DNA of 64,000 nt from Mariprofundus aestuarium. GTDB lineage: Bacteria > Pseudomonadota > Zetaproteobacteria > Mariprofundales > Mariprofundaceae. Location: the NCBI RefSeq assembly GCF_002795805.1, contig NZ_CP018799.1:1109001-1173000 (forward strand), read 5' to 3'. Each line of letters begins with the position of its first letter. Positions within the stretch are counted from its first letter, which is position 1. This document shows, in pieces, positions 43,466 to 52,747 of this stretch. The notes under the pieces are model-generated. The model worked only from the letters and a program-made list of their open reading frames with translations. It ran no database searches and was not told where the DNA came from. The translations under genes were made by a program, and so were the position numbers.

Positions 43466-43500
43466 CTATCCACAATTTCTGTGGATAACTTTGTGGATGA
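43466..43500. promoter_or_regulatory. Cluster of DnaA-box-like 9-mers
   Basis: TGTGGATAA (43480-43488) is the exact complement of the consensus DnaA box TTATCCACA. CTATCCACA (43466-43474) and TGTGGATGA (43492-43500) each differ by one base. All three lie within 35 bases in the gene-free stretch 43385-43985. The surrounding DNA is moderately AT-rich. A full origin is not shown, as no dnaA or dnaN lies here; a DnaA-titration or control site is possible. Confidence 0.45.
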
Positions 43501-43985
43501 AATAGTGCATGGTGCTGTATTTCAATGATGATGGCTTCCGTGCGCCTTGTGCCTGAATTTTACGCACTTAATTAAATCGTTTTATTTCAATGTCTTATGA
43601 AGATCATGAGAGAAAAAGGTTTGTTGGCGCAATGCCTTCTAATAATACTGATGAGAATATCCTGTCGGTGGATAATAAGTTGTTAATTCACTGGTTTTAC
43701 CGGCTTCAGGGCATAAATGAGAGCAATCGAACATACCGATGAGTAGATCACCAACACTATCCTGGTATTGGCTCTCCCAGCGCGGTTTTGCTTTCTATGA
43801 ATTTGGGTGATCACCTCGAGCAGCGGACATTTGTGCGTGCCCAGTGATGTTGGTGGTGTGAATTCCTGCCTTCAGCTAAAAGTGAACATTTAGCACCATA
43901 CTTTGCTATACTAATGTATAAGGAACGTAGAATGCCTTAATCGCTGGCTTGCCCCCTGATGATCGGGAGCAATTAGAGGTATGCC
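43501..43985. other. Gene-free stretch before the substrate-binding protein
   Basis: No gene can be supported. A perfect GGTGATCACC palindrome lies at 43806-43815. A TGCTATACT extended -10-like element lies near 43907-43915, a plausible promoter for the gene at 43986, with no good -35. AT-rich DNA fills 43560-43620. Confidence 0.4.
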
Positions 43986-44990
43986 ATGAATATGAAACCA
44001 GTTCAGATTGGTCTGTTCGTTGTTGCGCTTGTGATAGCAGCCTATGCACTGTTATCAGGAGACATGCTTGAAAAGGAAAAAGCTGCAGAAAGAACACCGC
44101 TGTCGATTGGAACCAATATCTGGCCCGGTTATGAACCCCTCTATCTGGCCCGCGAGCTTGGTTATTATGATAATAAGGGCATTCATCTGGTTGAATTTGC
44201 ATCAGCGACCCAGGTTGTACATGCCTTTCGCAACCGAGTGATTTTAGCAGCGGCACTGACGCTGGATGAGGTGCTTTTGCTGAAGGATTATGGACTCGAC
44301 CCTAAGCTCATTCTTGTTTTTGATATCTCAGAAGGGGCTGATGTAATTATGGCCAAAAAAGAGATCACCAGTATGGCTGCGCTTAAAGGTAAACGCATTG
44401 GCGTTGAAAACACGGCCCTGGGTGCTTTTGTTCTCATGCGGGCGCTTCAACTCAACGGCCTGAACATTTCTGATATCACCATCGTCTCTCTTCCAGTCAA
44501 TGAACATGACAGCGCATTCGATGCAGGCAAGGTCGATGCACTGATTACATTTGAACCGGTTCGCAGCCGGTTGCTGAGCAAGGGGTATCATGAAATCTTC
44601 ACCAGCAAAGATATGCCGGGTGAAGTCGTCGATGTTCTGGTGGTTAATAAAGAGGCCTTGATATCACATGAAACTCAAATTGATTCACTGCTGCAAGGGT
44701 GGTTTGACGCTGTCAGGTACTTCGAAGTGAGACCGGATAAGGCCGCCAGGGTTATGGCTGGACGTCAGAAAATATCAGTTGACGAGGTTCTGGATTCTTT
44801 TAACGGACTGCACATCCCTGATATAAGTGACAACATGAAGATGATGGGTAGACCTGACGCACTACTGTTGGGCACTGCAGAGCGTATGGCTGAGGTGATG
44901 CTTGAGTCGAAATTACTAAAGAACAAGCTAGATCTGGAGTCAATGATTGTCCCAGATCCACTTAAACGCGCAGAGAATCCAAAGCAATAA
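43986..44990 (+). CDS. ABC-type substrate-binding protein (NMT1/SsuA-like)
   Basis: 334 residues. An N-terminal hydrophobic segment (about 7-24) serves as signal or anchor. The type-II binding-protein fold has SIGTNIWPGYEPLYLA, the LKGKRIGVEN motif and VDALITFEP, as in nitrate/sulfonate/taurine and thiamine-precursor binding proteins. No permease or ATPase gene follows; instead a hybrid kinase starts 9 bases later. It therefore probably delivers a ligand signal to that kinase instead of a transporter. Confidence 0.87.
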   Translation: MNMKPVQIGLFVVALVIAAYALLSGDMLEKEKAAERTPLSIGTNIWPGYEPLYLARELGYYDNKGIHLVEFASATQVVHAFRNRVILAAALTLDEVLLLKDYGLDPKLILVFDISEGADVIMAKKEITSMAALKGKRIGVENTALGAFVLMRALQLNGLNISDITIVSLPVNEHDSAFDAGKVDALITFEPVRSRLLSKGYHEIFTSKDMPGEVVDVLVVNKEALISHETQIDSLLQGWFDAVRYFEVRPDKAARVMAGRQKISVDEVLDSFNGLHIPDISDNMKMMGRPDALLLGTAERMAEVMLESKLLKNKLDLESMIVPDPLKRAENPKQ

Positions 44991-44999
44991 CTGGTTCTG

Positions 45000-47297
45000 A
45001 TGCGCTACTCATTACGCTGGCTTCTGCCCCTTGTTCTCATCACTTTTACAGTGGCTGTGGCTGCATGGAGCTACCAGACCAATGGTAAGATTGCAGAAGA
45101 TGAGGTGGAGCAAGATCAACTCCTACATATGTCTCTGGAGATGGACCAGCTGCAACGGCACATCGAACTTGAACTAAGGGAAGGGATGATGGCATCGGTA
45201 CAGGAGGAGATCAGCACCCTAGGTGTTAATCCGGAGGTTGAAATCGCCTTTCTCAGTGATCATCACGATATTGTCATCGCTTCCATTTTCTTCGCCTCTG
45301 TCGGCAATTCAGTCGAAGGTATGATCGACAAATACCTCAGCAACAGCTCCGGGATAAGGCTTGAGCAGTTCCAGCAGGTCAAGCAGTCCTTAAGTAGCAG
45401 GGTTTTTTTGGAGGGTGAAGGAGAAAATCAAAAGGTGATTGGTATCTACCCTGTGGTTACCGGACGTCAGGTCGGTGAGTTGAGGCCTACCCTCATCGGT
45501 CTGTTGTATGCACAGCGTAGCCTGGCAAAGCTCAAAGCAGTTGCACTGCAAAATGTAGTCCGTCAAATCAGCCAGTTTTCCCTTGTATTGGCTCTACTGA
45601 CGGTCTTTCTCTGCATGTTTTTACATTTTCAGGTCACCGAAAGAATTCGGAAAATAGTATCGGCAGCCCGCTTGGTTTCAGAGGGTGATTTGAGCGTCAG
45701 AACAGGCATTTCTGGCAACGATGAGTTGGGAGAGGTTGCATCGACCATGGATCAGATGGTATCGCGCTGGGCTGAAGCTGAAGCCAAGCTCACCAAGCTC
45801 TCGCAAGGGGTTGAGCAGTCCGGAGAGTCCATGGTCATCATGGATTTTCAGGGGGTCGTAGAGTATGTGAATCCTGCATTCAGCCGTCTTTCGGGATACT
45901 CAATTGATGAAGTGATAGGAAATTTAGCCCTCTGGTTTAAAAACAGCAATGACCCGGTCGGTAGAGATCTGTGGGGCTCAATGATACTTGGCAATCCCTG
46001 GCATGGGCGGATCATTAACGAGAAGAAGGATGGCTCCACTTATCCATCCATGCTGACCGTATCACCCATAAGAAACGATGCCGGCGACCTCATCAACTAT
46101 GTTGCGGTTCAGCAGGATCTGAGCGAACACGAAAATCTTGAAGAGCAGTTTCGGCAAGCACAGAAGATGGAGGCGCTGGGCACACTGGTCGGAGGTATTG
46201 CCCATGAATTTAATAACTCACTGGCAGGCATGACCGGCAATCTTTACCTAGCCAAACAAGGTGCATCACAACTCCCTGAGGTGGTTGCAAGGCTGGAGGT
46301 AGTGGAAAAACTCTCATTCAGAAGTGCCGAGCTAATCAAAAACCTACTCTCCTTTGCTCGCAAAGGGATCATTCAGAAAACAGACATTGTGCTCAGCACT
46401 CTTTTAAAAGAGGTCATTAAAATTTATCAGGCTTCACTGCCGGAACACATCAAGCTGAATACGGATATTGAAGCAACCTCGGTGGTGGTTCATGGGGATC
46501 AGAACCTTCTCCAGCAGTCACTGATGAATATCATCAACAATGCATGCGATGCACTGCACGGGGTTGATGACCCTTCAATCTCTATAAAGTTGGATGTTTT
46601 TGCCGCCGATGGCGATTTCCGCGTGGCTCACCCTGAATGCAAGCCTGGCAATTACGCATCTATCTCCATACGTGACAATGGTGTTGGCATCAAAGCAGAT
46701 GATCTTCCACATATTTTCGAGCCATTCTATACAACCAAAACGGTGGAGCAGGGGGCGGGGCTCGGCTTATCCATGGTGTATGGCGCACTGCAGTCGCATG
46801 GGGGAGCCATAGAGATCGACTCTGCGAAAGATGTTGGAAGCCTTGTTCGGATTTATCTGCCGCTTGTTGACGTGAGTGCTGAAGAAGGCGCTGGTAGTGA
46901 GTCGAGCATAGTCACTCAGGGTCAAGGCGAACGCATTTTACTGGTTGATGACAACATCACTCTTCTCTCTTCTGAAAAGGCTATTCTGGAGAGCCTTAAC
47001 TACAAAGTTTTGACTGCATCAAACGGCCAGGAGGCCATCGACCTGTTTAATGCCAATATGAACAGTGTGGATCTGGTTCTCATGGACGTGGTTATGCCGG
47101 TCATGGGTGGTGTCGAGGCTGTGCGGAAACTCCGCGAACTAAAACCTGAACTAAAAGTAGTATTTAGTTCTGGTTATGACCGTGAGAATATACATAAATC
47201 AGATGGACTAGGTTCAGAAACCATTATCTCCAAACCGTTCAAGGTAGAGGCGTTGAGTGCTGCTCTGAGAACAGAACTGGATGGGCATTTAAATTGA
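45000..47297 (+). CDS. Hybrid histidine kinase with HAMP, PAS and receiver
   Basis: 765 residues. Membrane helices (about 5-23 and 192-214) enclose a periplasmic sensor region, followed by HAMP (about 215-265), a PAS domain (about 275-385), a HisKA domain with H402 in GGIAHEFNNSL, an HATPase_c domain (N box NIINNACDAL, G boxes) and a receiver with D696 (VLMDVVMPVMGG) and a SKPF lysine. It follows a substrate-binding protein by 9 bases, so both probably form one sensory unit. Its HisKA part is very similar to the truncated kinase at 17.5 kb. No separate output regulator is next to it; the MEDS protein follows. Confidence 0.93.
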   Translation: MRYSLRWLLPLVLITFTVAVAAWSYQTNGKIAEDEVEQDQLLHMSLEMDQLQRHIELELREGMMASVQEEISTLGVNPEVEIAFLSDHHDIVIASIFFASVGNSVEGMIDKYLSNSSGIRLEQFQQVKQSLSSRVFLEGEGENQKVIGIYPVVTGRQVGELRPTLIGLLYAQRSLAKLKAVALQNVVRQISQFSLVLALLTVFLCMFLHFQVTERIRKIVSAARLVSEGDLSVRTGISGNDELGEVASTMDQMVSRWAEAEAKLTKLSQGVEQSGESMVIMDFQGVVEYVNPAFSRLSGYSIDEVIGNLALWFKNSNDPVGRDLWGSMILGNPWHGRIINEKKDGSTYPSMLTVSPIRNDAGDLINYVAVQQDLSEHENLEEQFRQAQKMEALGTLVGGIAHEFNNSLAGMTGNLYLAKQGASQLPEVVARLEVVEKLSFRSAELIKNLLSFARKGIIQKTDIVLSTLLKEVIKIYQASLPEHIKLNTDIEATSVVVHGDQNLLQQSLMNIINNACDALHGVDDPSISIKLDVFAADGDFRVAHPECKPGNYASISIRDNGVGIKADDLPHIFEPFYTTKTVEQGAGLGLSMVYGALQSHGGAIEIDSAKDVGSLVRIYLPLVDVSAEEGAGSESSIVTQGQGERILLVDDNITLLSSEKAILESLNYKVLTASNGQEAIDLFNANMNSVDLVLMDVVMPVMGGVEAVRKLRELKPELKVVFSSGYDRENIHKSDGLGSETIISKPFKVEALSAALRTELDGHLN

Positions 47298-47453
47298 CCC
47301 ACTTTTTGTGGTTTGTCTCGTTCACAAAAAGAGGGCTAAAGCGGCAATCGGATACGGATCAATGAGCAAGGGGCGGTTTAATGTAGTGGTAGAACAACAG
47401 CTGTAAAAATGGTCTATAATTCAAGTGGTAGCTTAGCTTGAAGGAGGGTTCAG

Positions 47454-48080
47454 ATGTGTGGCGAACAACTCAAGGTTAATCTCGGCTTTACAAGTGAAGG
47501 CTTTCCTGCGGGAACGCATATGTGCCTGATCTATAGTAGCGAAGAGGAGCGGCGTGAGGTGGTTTCACAGTTTCTCGACAGTGGGCTGACCGGCGGTGAA
47601 CAGGTCGGATATTTTGCCGATGAAATGACTCCTGATGAGGTGCGGGAGTGGCTTGCAAGCATTGATCTGGACCTGGAGGATCAGGAGAAGCGCGGCCAGT
47701 TCATCTGCACGAAGGCACTGGATATCTACTGCCCGAAAGGCGAATTCGAGCCGGATGATATGATTCATACGCTAAAAACCAGTTACAGTTCATCACAAGA
47801 CGATGGTTATCCGGGTCTAAGGGTAAGTGGTGAGATGAGTTGGGCGCTGAGAGGGGTGCCAGGCTCCGATCGATTGATGGAGTATGAGGCTAAGGTAAAC
47901 ATAGCCTTTCGGACCCACCCTGTGATTGCGATCTGCCAATACGACGCACGCAAGTTTGACGGCTCAATGATTCTGGATGTGCTCAGGGTGCATCCGATGA
48001 TGGTCGTGCGGGGACGAGTAGTGCGCAACCCATACTATATCCAACCGGAGGAGTTCCTCGCATCCATTGCTAAAGCCTGA
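47454..48080 (+). CDS. MEDS/DcmR-sensor domain protein
   Basis: 208 residues matching the MEDS (DcmR sensory) domain: GTHMCLIYSSEEER, VVSQFLDSGLTGGEQVGYFADE, and the SGEMSWALRG and AICQYDARKFDG motifs. The domain, with a RecA-like core, is found in regulators and phosphorelay proteins of methylotrophs and sulfur- or metal-related bacteria. No kinase or DNA-binding domain is attached. GGAGG lies before the ATG. It may act downstream of the kinase 157 bases upstream. Confidence 0.85.
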   Translation: MCGEQLKVNLGFTSEGFPAGTHMCLIYSSEEERREVVSQFLDSGLTGGEQVGYFADEMTPDEVREWLASIDLDLEDQEKRGQFICTKALDIYCPKGEFEPDDMIHTLKTSYSSSQDDGYPGLRVSGEMSWALRGVPGSDRLMEYEAKVNIAFRTHPVIAICQYDARKFDGSMILDVLRVHPMMVVRGRVVRNPYYIQPEEFLASIAKA

Positions 48081-48236
48081 GAGAGCAGCAATTCCTTAAT
48101 TCAATAGTCATGCATCTCTCAAGATGCTCTTAGTGGGAGTATGCGTGATTCCACATAAATACCATTTGTTTGTAATGAAATCGATTTCAGTTCGACCTAT
48201 GATCCGTTCGTGATATTAAGCCGAAGGAAGAAATGA

Positions 48237-49202
48237 ATGCATGCAACGCTGCCATTGTTGAAAGAGAGCGACTTTCCGGCGCTCAGCCGGGGCAGGGTGG
48301 AAACCCTGCAGGTGAACCTTGGCTATCTCTGTAATCAGACCTGCCTGCACTGCCATGTGAATGCTGGGCCAAAGCGTACGGAGCTGATGGACGAGGCAAC
48401 GGTGCAGACCGTGCTCGATTACCTTAAAGTACATAAAATAAAAACACTCGACCTTACCGGTGGTGCACCGGAGATGAATCAGCACTTTCGTCATCTTGTT
48501 AATGAGGCGAGGGCGCTGAGTGTCCGGATTATCAATCGCTGCAACCTGACCATCCTCGAAGAGGAAGGGTACACATGGCTGGGAGAGTTCCTGGCTGATA
48601 ACGGGGTTGAGGTGGTGGCATCTCTTCCCTGCTACCTGAGTGACAATGTCGATGCCCAGCGCGGTAAGGGTGTATTTGAAAAAAGTATCCGGGCGCTGAA
48701 ACGGCTCAATGAACTGGGTTACGGTTTCGAGGGTTCGGGGCTGACTTTAACGTTGGTTTATAATCCGCAGGGGGCAAACCTACCGCCATCACAAGTTGAG
48801 CTTGAAGCAGCCTACAAACGCGAGTTGCATATCCGTTATGGCATACTGTTTAACCAGTTGTTCACGATCACCAATATGCCGATTCATAGATTTGGAAGCA
48901 CACTTATTTCTCAAGGTAAATTCGCTAGTTACATGCAGATTCTTAAAGAGGCTTATAGTGAAAATAACCTTGCCGGTGTGATGTGCAGAAGTCTGGTCAG
49001 TATCGACTGGCAGGGTTATGTTTACGATTGCGATTTTAATCAGATGCTGGATCTGCCAATGCGTGATAATGATGGAGAGCGAACTCACCTTTCCGAGTTG
49101 ATGCAGAAGGATATTAGCGGCCTTCCCATCGTTGTGATGGACCACTGCTACGGCTGTACTGCTGGGCAGGGATCCAGCTGCGGCGGGGCGTTGGATGAAT
49201 AA
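48237..49202 (+). CDS. arsS: Arsenosugar biosynthesis radical SAM protein
   Basis: 321 residues. The radical-SAM motif is CNQTCLHCHV (CxxxCxxC), followed by a TIM-barrel with GGAPEMN and a C-terminal DUF3641-like region with cysteine clusters (VMCRSLVSIDWQGYVYDCDFNQML; HCYGCTAGQGSSCGG) for an extra cluster. ArsS makes 5'-deoxyadenosyl-dimethylarsenic acid from the product of ArsM. arsM follows 18 bases later, which strongly supports the call. Confidence 0.92.
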   Translation: MHATLPLLKESDFPALSRGRVETLQVNLGYLCNQTCLHCHVNAGPKRTELMDEATVQTVLDYLKVHKIKTLDLTGGAPEMNQHFRHLVNEARALSVRIINRCNLTILEEEGYTWLGEFLADNGVEVVASLPCYLSDNVDAQRGKGVFEKSIRALKRLNELGYGFEGSGLTLTLVYNPQGANLPPSQVELEAAYKRELHIRYGILFNQLFTITNMPIHRFGSTLISQGKFASYMQILKEAYSENNLAGVMCRSLVSIDWQGYVYDCDFNQMLDLPMRDNDGERTHLSELMQKDISGLPIVVMDHCYGCTAGQGSSCGGALDE

Positions 49203-49220
49203 ATTAATGGAGACAGTTCA

Positions 49221-50042
49221 ATGAGTGTAAAGGCCGATAGCGTGCGTCAGCATGTTCGAAAATCCTATGCGGAGGTGGCGGAAGCCAGTAATGATGGCGG
49301 TTGCTGTGGTGAAGCATCAAGCTGCTGCGGCGTATCCGATGATGCAGCGATCAATACGCTGATCTCAACACGTCTTGGTTACTCCGAGGATGATCTGGCT
49401 AAGGTTCCTGATGGTGCTGACATGGGATTAGGTTGCGGTAACCCGCGAGCGATTGCCAGCCTTAAAGCGGGTGAAGTGGTGGTTGACCTGGGGAGCGGTG
49501 GTGGATTTGATGCCTTTCTGGCCGCCCACGAGGTCGGTGAGGGCGGTCATGTGATCGGGATAGATATGACCCCCACGATGCTCTCCAAAGCGCGTCAAAA
49601 TGCCGAGAAAGGTGAATTCACGAATGTAGAGTTCAGGCTTGGTGAGATTGAGTTTCTGCCCATTGCCGATAACACTGCCGACATCATTATCTCCAACTGC
49701 GTGATCAACCTCTCTCCGCATAAGGAGCTGGTGTTTGCCGATGCCTTCCGGGTGCTTAAACCGGGCGGCCGCCTGGCGATCTCTGATGTGGTGGCAACAG
49801 CTGAGATGCCGGAGGAGATGAAAAATGATCCGATGCTGCATGCCGGCTGCATGGCCGGAGCATCTATGATTGATGAACTCGAAGGTATGATGGTGGATGC
49901 TGGCTTTGAGATGATTCGCATTGTACCCAAGGATGAGTCGCGGGAATTTATTCGTGACTGGGCACCGGGTCGTGGAGTGGAGGCGTACGTGGTCTCTGCT
50001 TATATTGAAGCGGTAAAGCCGGGTGGTTGCTGCTCTGGTTGA
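49221..50042 (+). CDS. arsM: Arsenite S-adenosylmethionine methyltransferase
   Basis: 273 residues with the SAM motif [29 protein letters not shown] (substrate cysteine) and a MHAGCMAGA cysteine. The N-terminal [12 protein letters not shown] and C-terminal GGCCSG tails are cysteine-rich, as in ArsM proteins. It methylates arsenite. GGAGAC lies before the ATG. No arsR or arsenite pump is next to it, so regulation is unknown. Confidence 0.94.
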   Translation: MSVKADSVRQHVRKSYAEVAEASNDGGCCGEASSCCGVSDDAAINTLISTRLGYSEDDLAKVPDGADMGLGCGNPRAIASLKAGEVVVDLGSGGGFDAFLAAHEVGEGGHVIGIDMTPTMLSKARQNAEKGEFTNVEFRLGEIEFLPIADNTADIIISNCVINLSPHKELVFADAFRVLKPGGRLAISDVVATAEMPEEMKNDPMLHAGCMAGASMIDELEGMMVDAGFEMIRIVPKDESREFIRDWAPGRGVEAYVVSAYIEAVKPGGCCSG

Positions 50043-50099
50043 TTGCATGCTTTGACTTCTCAGGTAGCAAATCCAGCTGCCGGATGTAGCTTGTCGATC

Positions 50100-51305
50100 A
50101 TGTCCGTACGCCAAGCTGCCATCGAAATTCTCAACAAGGTTTTTGCCACACAGGCCAAGGCAGGTGAGGCACTTGAAATTGCCAGCGCTTCCTTTGACGA
50201 TCGTGATCGCAGATTGCTGCATGAATTAGTTTATGGTGTGTTGCGCCGTTTCTATTCGCTGGAGGCCGATTTCTCCCGCTTCTGCAAGATCAAACCTGAT
50301 CCGGTTGCACATATAGCGTTGTTGATTGCGACCTATCAGATACGCCATATGCGTGTTCCAGCCCATGCCGCCGTTTCAGAAACGGTTACGGCAGTTTATA
50401 AGTTGAGCCCGAAAGCCGTGGGTTTTGTCAATGCGGTACTGCGCAGGGTGGCTGAGAGAGCGCCACCTAAAAAATTAAAGCCGCATCAGCGCGCCGAGCT
50501 TCCGAAATGGATCTATGCCTCATGGCGCGATGCCTTTGGTGCTGATGTCGTGCACCAGTTCTGCCAAACGCTGAAAAGCCCACCGAAACTGGCGCTGGCT
50601 CTGTTTGTCGATCGCAATAGCTGGATTGAAGAAGCGCACGCCATGGGTGTTGAAGCGATCCCCGGAGCGCTTTCGCCCTGTGCCGTGCTGCTGGATTCTG
50701 GAACTGATGTGACGGCTCTGCCCGGTTTTGAAGCAGGGCAGTTCACTGTTATGGATCAGGCAGCACAGGCAGCTGTATGGGCACTTGAGCCCACAAAGAG
50801 CGATGGTCTGATTCTTGATCTCTGCGCCGCCCCCGGTGGCAAGACGGCGCTGCTGTCCCACCGTTTTCCTAAAGCGAGGATTCTTGCAGTAGAGTTCAAT
50901 GCACGGCGTATTCCGCGCCTGTCTGAAAACCTGAGCCGTTTGAGGTGCGGGAATGTCACAATTCTTCAGGCTGACGGTCTTGACCTGCCACTGGAAAAGA
51001 GCAGTGCTGATGCGATTATGCTTGATGCCCCCTGTTCGGCCTCCGGCATATTGCGGCGCCATCCCGATGCCAAATTCCTGCACGATAGTCAGGAAGTTGA
51101 AAAGCTGGCAGAACTACAGCAGGCACTGTTGGGCGAAGCACTCAGGGTGCTCAAGGTAGATGGTGAGATGGTCTATGCCGTCTGTTCAATTCATGCGCAG
51201 GAGAATGAGTGCGTGGTTGATTCAGCTCCCGGTTTGAAGTCCAGGCAGCGCCTTTTGCCCTCAGAGGATCATGACGGCTTTTTCTTTGCCCGCATAGGTA
51301 AGTGA
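50100..51305 (+). CDS. rsmB: 16S rRNA m5C967 methyltransferase
   Basis: About 401 residues from the ATG at 50100, which fits the domain start (MSVRQAAIEILNKV); a TTG at 50043 is possible. The NusB-like RNA-binding domain (about 1-130) is followed by a Rossmann methyltransferase with LDLCAAPGGKTALLSH, the catalytic cysteine region DAPCSASGILRRHPDAKF and YAVCSI. It methylates C967 of 16S rRNA. Confidence 0.93.
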   Translation: MSVRQAAIEILNKVFATQAKAGEALEIASASFDDRDRRLLHELVYGVLRRFYSLEADFSRFCKIKPDPVAHIALLIATYQIRHMRVPAHAAVSETVTAVYKLSPKAVGFVNAVLRRVAERAPPKKLKPHQRAELPKWIYASWRDAFGADVVHQFCQTLKSPPKLALALFVDRNSWIEEAHAMGVEAIPGALSPCAVLLDSGTDVTALPGFEAGQFTVMDQAAQAAVWALEPTKSDGLILDLCAAPGGKTALLSHRFPKARILAVEFNARRIPRLSENLSRLRCGNVTILQADGLDLPLEKSSADAIMLDAPCSASGILRRHPDAKFLHDSQEVEKLAELQQALLGEALRVLKVDGEMVYAVCSIHAQENECVVDSAPGLKSRQRLLPSEDHDGFFFARIGK

Positions 51306-51339
51306 GAGAAGACCAACAAGAGTCGGAGTGTAAACGATC

Positions 51340-52269
51340 ATGAGCGAGAATGAGTTCTCGATAATCAATAACTACTTCAAGGGAAAAGGTGGCCATTCAA
51401 GCACCTTTACCCGTTTCGCCATCGGCGATGATGCTTCAATTCATTGCCCCCGTACCGGCATGGATCTGGTCGTCAGCAGTGATACATCAGTGGAGAATGT
51501 CCACTGGCCTGATGATTTTTCACGCGTTAAGGCGGCGGACCGGGCGATATGTTCGGCACTCTCCGATCTTGCAGCCATGGGGGCGAATCCTGTTGCAGTC
51601 TGGGCCAATGTAATGGCCCGGGATGAGAAGTCAGTCAAGAAGATGGCCAAAGGGGTGAGCAATGCCTTAAGGCGATATAATGTGGAGTTGGTGGGCGGTG
51701 ATACCTGTCGATCTGCAGTGAATGCACTTGCTGTCACCGTTGCAGGTGAATTGCCGGAAGGTAGCGCCATGCGCCGGGATCTGGCCAAATCAACAGACAA
51801 TGTCTGGCTTGCCGGAAGATTGGGGTTCCATGCATTAGGGTTGCAGCAGTGGATGCGTTACCAGCGGGATGGAGAGTATATCCACTGCATGGAGGAAATT
51901 ACGCCTCTGCTTTCAGCAGGGATGCACCTGCGAGAAATGGGCGTTAAATGCTGCATCGATGTCAGTGACGGCCTGCTACAGGATGCCGGACATCTGGCTG
52001 TTGCGTCGCGGATCGGAATCGATATCGAGGTGACACATGTGCCGAATTGGCTGCATATGTGTCGTTCGGTGGGAGCGGAGAACTTTTTCGATGCAGTCCT
52101 GCATGGTGGAGAGGATTACGCGCTACTTTTTACCGCACCTGCTGAAATTAAGATTCCCAATGCCCTTGCAGTGCAAATTGGCTGTTGCCGCGTGGGTGAA
52201 GGGGTGAACCTCTATCGCAACGGCAAGCTCTGCGAGGTTGAGAGTAAAGGGTTTCTTCATTTTGGCTGA
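51340..52269 (+). CDS. thiL: Thiamine-monophosphate kinase
   Basis: 309 residues with FAIGDDASI, SSDTSVENVHWPDDFS, LVGGDTCRS and a C-terminal GGEDYALLFTAP, all hallmarks of the ThiL/PurM-like fold. It phosphorylates thiamine monophosphate to the diphosphate. Its end overlaps pgpA, a frequent gene pair. Confidence 0.94.
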   Translation: MSENEFSIINNYFKGKGGHSSTFTRFAIGDDASIHCPRTGMDLVVSSDTSVENVHWPDDFSRVKAADRAICSALSDLAAMGANPVAVWANVMARDEKSVKKMAKGVSNALRRYNVELVGGDTCRSAVNALAVTVAGELPEGSAMRRDLAKSTDNVWLAGRLGFHALGLQQWMRYQRDGEYIHCMEEITPLLSAGMHLREMGVKCCIDVSDGLLQDAGHLAVASRIGIDIEVTHVPNWLHMCRSVGAENFFDAVLHGGEDYALLFTAPAEIKIPNALAVQIGCCRVGEGVNLYRNGKLCEVESKGFLHFG

Positions 52270-52747
52270 GACACGAACCATCCACCACTGGCTGGCAGCC
52301 GGTTTGGGAAGTGGCTGGCTGCCTAAAGCCCCAGGCACATGGGGAAGCCTCGCTTCACTGCTGCCGGCGTGGCTCATTATCGAACAGGCCGGTGTTTTGG
52401 CCCTGCTGCTGGGATCGCTGCTGCTACTGCTGATCGGCTGCTGGAACTGTTATGTCGTCCTTCCTACGCTTAAAGATAAGGACCCGGGATGGATCGTGAT
52501 CGATGAGTGGGCAGGCCAGTGGCTCTGTCTGGGGCTGATCCTCCTTGTTCTCGATGATTCAGTAATGGTTGCGATTGCTCTCTCATTTATTGGCTTCAGG
52601 GGCTTTGACATCCTTAAGCCGTGGCCGATCTCCCGAATTGAAACGATGGGGCCTCCCTGGTGGTCAATCATGGCCGATGATATCGCTGCTGGCTTGATGG
52701 GAGCAGCCGTAGTAATCGGCGGCAGCCTGCTGCTGGGGCTGTCGTGA
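52238..52747 (+). CDS. pgpA: Phosphatidylglycerophosphatase A
   Basis: About 169 residues if the TTG at 52238 is used, about 161 from the TTG at 52262; both overlap thiL and neither has an ATG. GSGWLPKAPGTWGSLA, DPGWIVIDEWAGQW and RGFDILKPWPI are the conserved PgpA segments, and several hydrophobic helices place it in the inner membrane. It removes phosphate from phosphatidylglycerophosphate. The stop overlaps the next GTG. Confidence 0.92.
   Translation: MRVKGFFILAETRTIHHWLAAGLGSGWLPKAPGTWGSLASLLPAWLIIEQAGVLALLLGSLLLLLIGCWNCYVVLPTLKDKDPGWIVIDEWAGQWLCLGLILLVLDDSVMVAIALSFIGFRGFDILKPWPISRIETMGPPWWSIMADDIAAGLMGAAVVIGGSLLLGLS

Noticed and set aside
43440-43640. Chromosomal replication origin
   Set aside because: DnaA-box-like sites are present, but no dnaA, dnaN, gyrB or mnmG gene, and no clear unwinding element was identified, so only a box cluster is reported.
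47378-47450. tRNA-like stretch with TAGTGGTAGAACA and TTCAAG
   Set aside because: The D-loop-like string is there, but no acceptor stem, anticodon stem or T-stem pairs correctly, so it is not a tRNA gene.
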